From Methylohalobius sp964654415 (lineage in GTDB: Bacteria > Pseudomonadota > Gammaproteobacteria > Methylococcales > Methylothermaceae), in assembly GCA_964654415.1 (NCBI GenBank), contig CAZZIP010000008.1, positions 53,785-117,784 of the forward strand: DNA of 64,000 nucleotides. Reading direction: 5' to 3'. A program made the translations under genes and the position numbers. The notes below the pieces were generated by a model that was not told where the DNA came from, ran no database searches, and worked only from the letters and a program-made list of their open reading frames with translations. Below are positions 61,723 to 64,000 of the stretch, piece after piece (position 1 is the stretch's first letter; the number at the start of each line of letters is the position of its first letter).

Positions 61723-63448
61723 GCCTCCTCCCCTTGGCGCAGCGCAAGCTGCGCCTTCTTTCCAACTTGCCATCGGCCAATCCTCGCAGGCCGGTAAAAA
61801 AGAAGTCAACCAAGATTCCCTCGGCGTGCTCGTCCCAGAGGAGCCGGACCTCACCTACAAAGGGATCACGGCGGTCATCGCCGATGGCGTGAGCGCCTGC
61901 GAAAACGGCAAACTCGCTAGCGAGGTCTGCGTCAAGAGTTTCCTTAGCGATTATTACGCCACTCCAGATTCCTGGAGCGTGAGACGTTCGGTGGAAAAGG
62001 TGCTTTTGGCCACCAACCGCTGGCTTTACAGCCAAGGCAGCCAACCGGGAAGCCTGGCCAGCACCTTGAGCGCGCTGATCGTCAAATCCAGCACCGCTCA
62101 CCTTTTCCACATCGGCGACAGCCGCATCTGGCGTCTGCGCGGTAGCACTTTGGAGCAGCTTACCCAGGACCACCAGTGGGGAACGGGGCGAGCGCGTTAT
62201 TTGTCTCGGGCTTTGGGGATAGACTTAAGCCTGGACATAGACTACAAAAGCTTCCCGATTCATCCGGGCGATACTTTCGTTTTCACCACCGACGGCGTCC
62301 ACGATTATCTGCCCTGGGTGGCCTTGCTGGAGGTCCTCCTAACCTGCCCCGATCTAGAGCATGCGGCCCAGGCCATCGTCGAAGAGGCCCTCAAGGCCGG
62401 AAGTCCCGACAACTTAAGCTGCCAGATCGTTCGCTTCGATCAGCTTCCGATCCGCGACGAGCAGGAGGCGCTGCAAAAACTCACCGAACTCCCCTTCCCG
62501 CCGTTGCTTCAGCCAGGGATGCGGCTAGACGGATTTCGGATCGTGCGCGAGCTTTGTGCCAGCCCAAAGGTGCAGATCTACCAGGCAGTCGACGAAGAAA
62601 GCAGGGAAACGGTGGTGCTCAAGACCCCTTCTCCCAATTTCGAGGACGATCCGCTCTACATCGATTTGTTTTCCCACGAGGAGTGGGTCGGCAGCCGCCT
62701 CAAAAGCCCTCACCTGATGCGGGTCTTCAAACCCAAACGGGCGCGCTCGTGCTTGTATCTGGTCGCCGAATACATCCAAGGACAAACCCTACGCCAGTGG
62801 ATGGACGACCATCCTCAGCGTACCATTCCAGAAGTGCGCCAACTGGTCGGGCAAATCGCCAAGGGCCTCTTGGCTCTCCACCGCCTGGAAATGCTGCACC
62901 AGGATTTAAACCCCAACAACGTGATGCTCGACCGCGACGGGATCGTCAAGCTGATCGATTTTGGCTCGGTCAAAGTCGCTGGGGTAGAAGAGATCGCCTC
63001 GCCGTTAAACCGGCTTAACCTTTTGGGAACCCGCCATTATTCCGCCCCCGAGTACTTCTTAGGCTATGCCGGCACGCCCAGATCCGACCAGTTTTCGCTG
63101 GCGGTGATTGCCTACGAGCTTTTGACCAGTCGCCTGCCCTATGGCAAAACCTACGGCGAAGGAAACATCACCCGCCTAAAGTACATCTCAGCCCGCCGCT
63201 TCAATCCCGAGGTGCCGATCTGGATGGACAAAGCCCTGGCCAAAGCGCTCAACCTCAATCCCGAGCACCGCTACGAGACCTTGTCGGAATTCCTCCACGA
63301 CCTCAATCACCCCAACCCCAGTTTCCTGCGCGACCAAGCCCCTCTGATCGAGCGCTCCCCGCTCAAGTTCTGGCAGCTGGCGGCCATATTTTCCTGGGTG
63401 CTGAACGTAGCCTTTGTGCTTTGGCTGATCCGGCTGCTGCAGAGCTGA
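61712..63448 (+). CDS. PP2C phosphatase and serine/threonine kinase fusion protein
   Basis: The 578-residue protein joins a PP2C-type phosphatase (about residues 20-250: VIADGVSACENG, HIGDSRIWRL, FTTDGVHDYL, GSPDNLSCQIV) to a Hanks-type kinase (about 270-530). The kinase has catalytic loop LHQDLNPNNVMLD near residue 396 and the metal motif IDFGSVKV. One membrane segment closes the C-terminus (FWQLAAIFSWVLNVAFVLWL). Such fusions occur beside nitrate assimilation genes in other Gammaproteobacteria, where their target is not settled. It overlaps the transporter by eleven bases, so the two are co-expressed. Confidence 0.92.
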   Translation: MSVEPPPLGAAQAAPSFQLAIGQSSQAGKKEVNQDSLGVLVPEEPDLTYKGITAVIADGVSACENGKLASEVCVKSFLSDYYATPDSWSVRRSVEKVLLATNRWLYSQGSQPGSLASTLSALIVKSSTAHLFHIGDSRIWRLRGSTLEQLTQDHQWGTGRARYLSRALGIDLSLDIDYKSFPIHPGDTFVFTTDGVHDYLPWVALLEVLLTCPDLEHAAQAIVEEALKAGSPDNLSCQIVRFDQLPIRDEQEALQKLTELPFPPLLQPGMRLDGFRIVRELCASPKVQIYQAVDEESRETVVLKTPSPNFEDDPLYIDLFSHEEWVGSRLKSPHLMRVFKPKRARSCLYLVAEYIQGQTLRQWMDDHPQRTIPEVRQLVGQIAKGLLALHRLEMLHQDLNPNNVMLDRDGIVKLIDFGSVKVAGVEEIASPLNRLNLLGTRHYSAPEYFLGYAGTPRSDQFSLAVIAYELLTSRLPYGKTYGEGNITRLKYISARRFNPEVPIWMDKALAKALNLNPEHRYETLSEFLHDLNHPNPSFLRDQAPLIERSPLKFWQLAAIFSWVLNVAFVLWLIRLLQS

Positions 63449-63535
63449 ATTGTCGGCAGAAGACAACTTAGACTATCTTTAAAGCCGGTACTGGCCGCGC
63501 CAGGCTATGTGGACCTTACGACGTTGGGGGAGGTT

Positions 63536-64000
63536 ATGAAGTCCATCCTGAAGGCGTTTTTTCTGGTGTTCCTGGTGGCCGTCTCGGTCCAAGCCGTAAG
63601 CGATGCGGCCAAGGACGCCTTCCAACAAGGGCTTGCGGCGTATAACCGAGGCGATTACGCTGCGGCCCTGAGACACTGGCGGCCTTTGGCCGAGCAGGGG
63701 GATGCCTGGGCGCAAGCCGCGCTCGGGGAAATGTATGCGTCTGGCCGCGGCGTGCCGCAGGACGACAGGGAGGCGGCCAGGTGGTTCCGCAAAGCCGCCG
63801 AACAAGGAAATGCCAACGCGCAATTCAGCCTCGGGTGGATGTACGCCAATGGCCGTGGTGTGCCGCAGGACGACAAGGAGGCGGTCAAGTGGTACCGCAA
63901 AGCCGCTGAGCAGGGGAATGCCTGGGCGCAAACCTGGCTCGGGGCGATGTATGCTGGAGGCCACGGCGTACCGCAGGACGACAAGGAGGCGGTCAAGTGG
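63536..64000 (+). CDS. Sel1-repeat secreted protein, N-terminal part
   Basis: The gene runs off the right edge. From ATG 63536, with GGGGAGG upstream, it encodes a signal peptide (AFFLVFLVAVSVQAVSDA), one degenerate unit (QQGLAAYNRGDYAAALRHW) and then Sel1-like repeats of 36 residues carrying AEQGDAWAQAALG, MYASGRGVPQDD and WFRKAAEQGNA. At DNA level the unit repeats every 108 bases (GCCGCAGGACGAC-type motif at 63754, 63862 and about 63970). Sel1 proteins are helical adaptors for protein-protein contacts, and the signal peptide places this one in the periplasm or outside. Confidence 0.88.
   Translation, partial: MKSILKAFFLVFLVAVSVQAVSDAAKDAFQQGLAAYNRGDYAAALRHWRPLAEQGDAWAQAALGEMYASGRGVPQDDREAARWFRKAAEQGNANAQFSLGWMYANGRGVPQDDKEAVKWYRKAAEQGNAWAQTWLGAMYAGGHGVPQDDKEAVKW
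63753..64000 (+). repeat. 108-base tandem repeats encoding Sel1 units
   Basis: Copies of the segment TGCCGCAGGACGACAAGGAG (with small changes) begin at 63753, 63861 and about 63969, exactly 108 bases apart. They are similar enough between copies to have been spread by recent duplication or gene conversion. Confidence 0.8.

Noticed and set aside
63753..64000. Regular 108-base repeats as a CRISPR array
   Set aside because: The repeats are coding, contiguous and in frame with Sel1 units, and have no spacers. No CRISPR array is seen anywhere in the window.

Overview
The window looks like chromosomal DNA of a Gram-negative, diaminopimelate-type gammaproteobacterium of moderately high GC (by eye). 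The evidence is the gene order of the division and cell-wall cluster, the kdsD-kdsC-lptA-lptB lipopolysaccharide block, the NtrBC/GlnK/AmtB nitrogen circuit, RelA, and a DciA-like gene next to secA. I cannot fix the family or genus. An autotroph or methylotroph would fit, but no diagnostic gene is present.

Layout. (1) 1-11.3 kb, minus strand: a compact division/cell-wall operon mraZ-rsmH-ftsL-ftsI-murE-murF-mraY-murD-ftsW-murG-murC, with murC cut by the window edge. It has a textbook promoter and a TGGGN MraZ operator. (2) 11.4-14.5 kb: a CPBP protease-like membrane protein and a coupled trio of ThiI-like PP-loop ATPase, TusA-like sulfur carrier and cation efflux protein. (3) 14.5-23.5 kb: a nitrogen-control island with two divergent glutamine synthetases of different lineage, two ammonium transporters, GlnK and NtrBC. 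Four sigma-54-type (-24/-12) promoters and NtrC-like palindromes can be read directly from its two divergent intergenic regions. (4) 23.6-25.6 kb: a RelA-type (p)ppGpp synthetase without the C-terminal ACT domain. (5) 25.6-28.4 kb: the KDO/LPS-transport block without lptC. (6) 28.4-46 kb: housekeeping genes (prlC, Lon-like protease, dciA, secA, argJ, Nudix-ThiE fusion, gmk, yicC) with signalling genes (cNMP-HDOD protein, Ser/Thr kinase coupled to an MCE-like lipoprotein). (7) 46-57 kb: a dehydrogenase, a cation efflux protein, an HDOD protein, a sterol-desaturase-like hydroxylase, two glycogen phosphorylases flanking a small secreted protein, and a DUF475 membrane protein.

(8) 57-60.1 kb is the accessory spot. 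Decayed halves of a restriction-modification pair (a methyltransferase N-terminus and a helicase-type restriction endonuclease) flank three intact, tightly coupled genes: a TIGR04255-family protein, an unrecognised protein and a HEPN-like protein. GC-rich hairpin elements lie in both remnants. This cassette is the best candidate for an undescribed defence or toxin-antitoxin-like system.

(9) 60.2-63.5 kb: a nitrate/nitrite transporter with its own sigma-54-type promoter, followed by a PP2C phosphatase-kinase fusion. The window ends inside a Sel1-repeat gene at 63536.

The strongest regulatory theme is a sigma-54/NtrC regulon visible at five promoters (glnA1, glnA2, glnK-amtB, ntrBC, narK).
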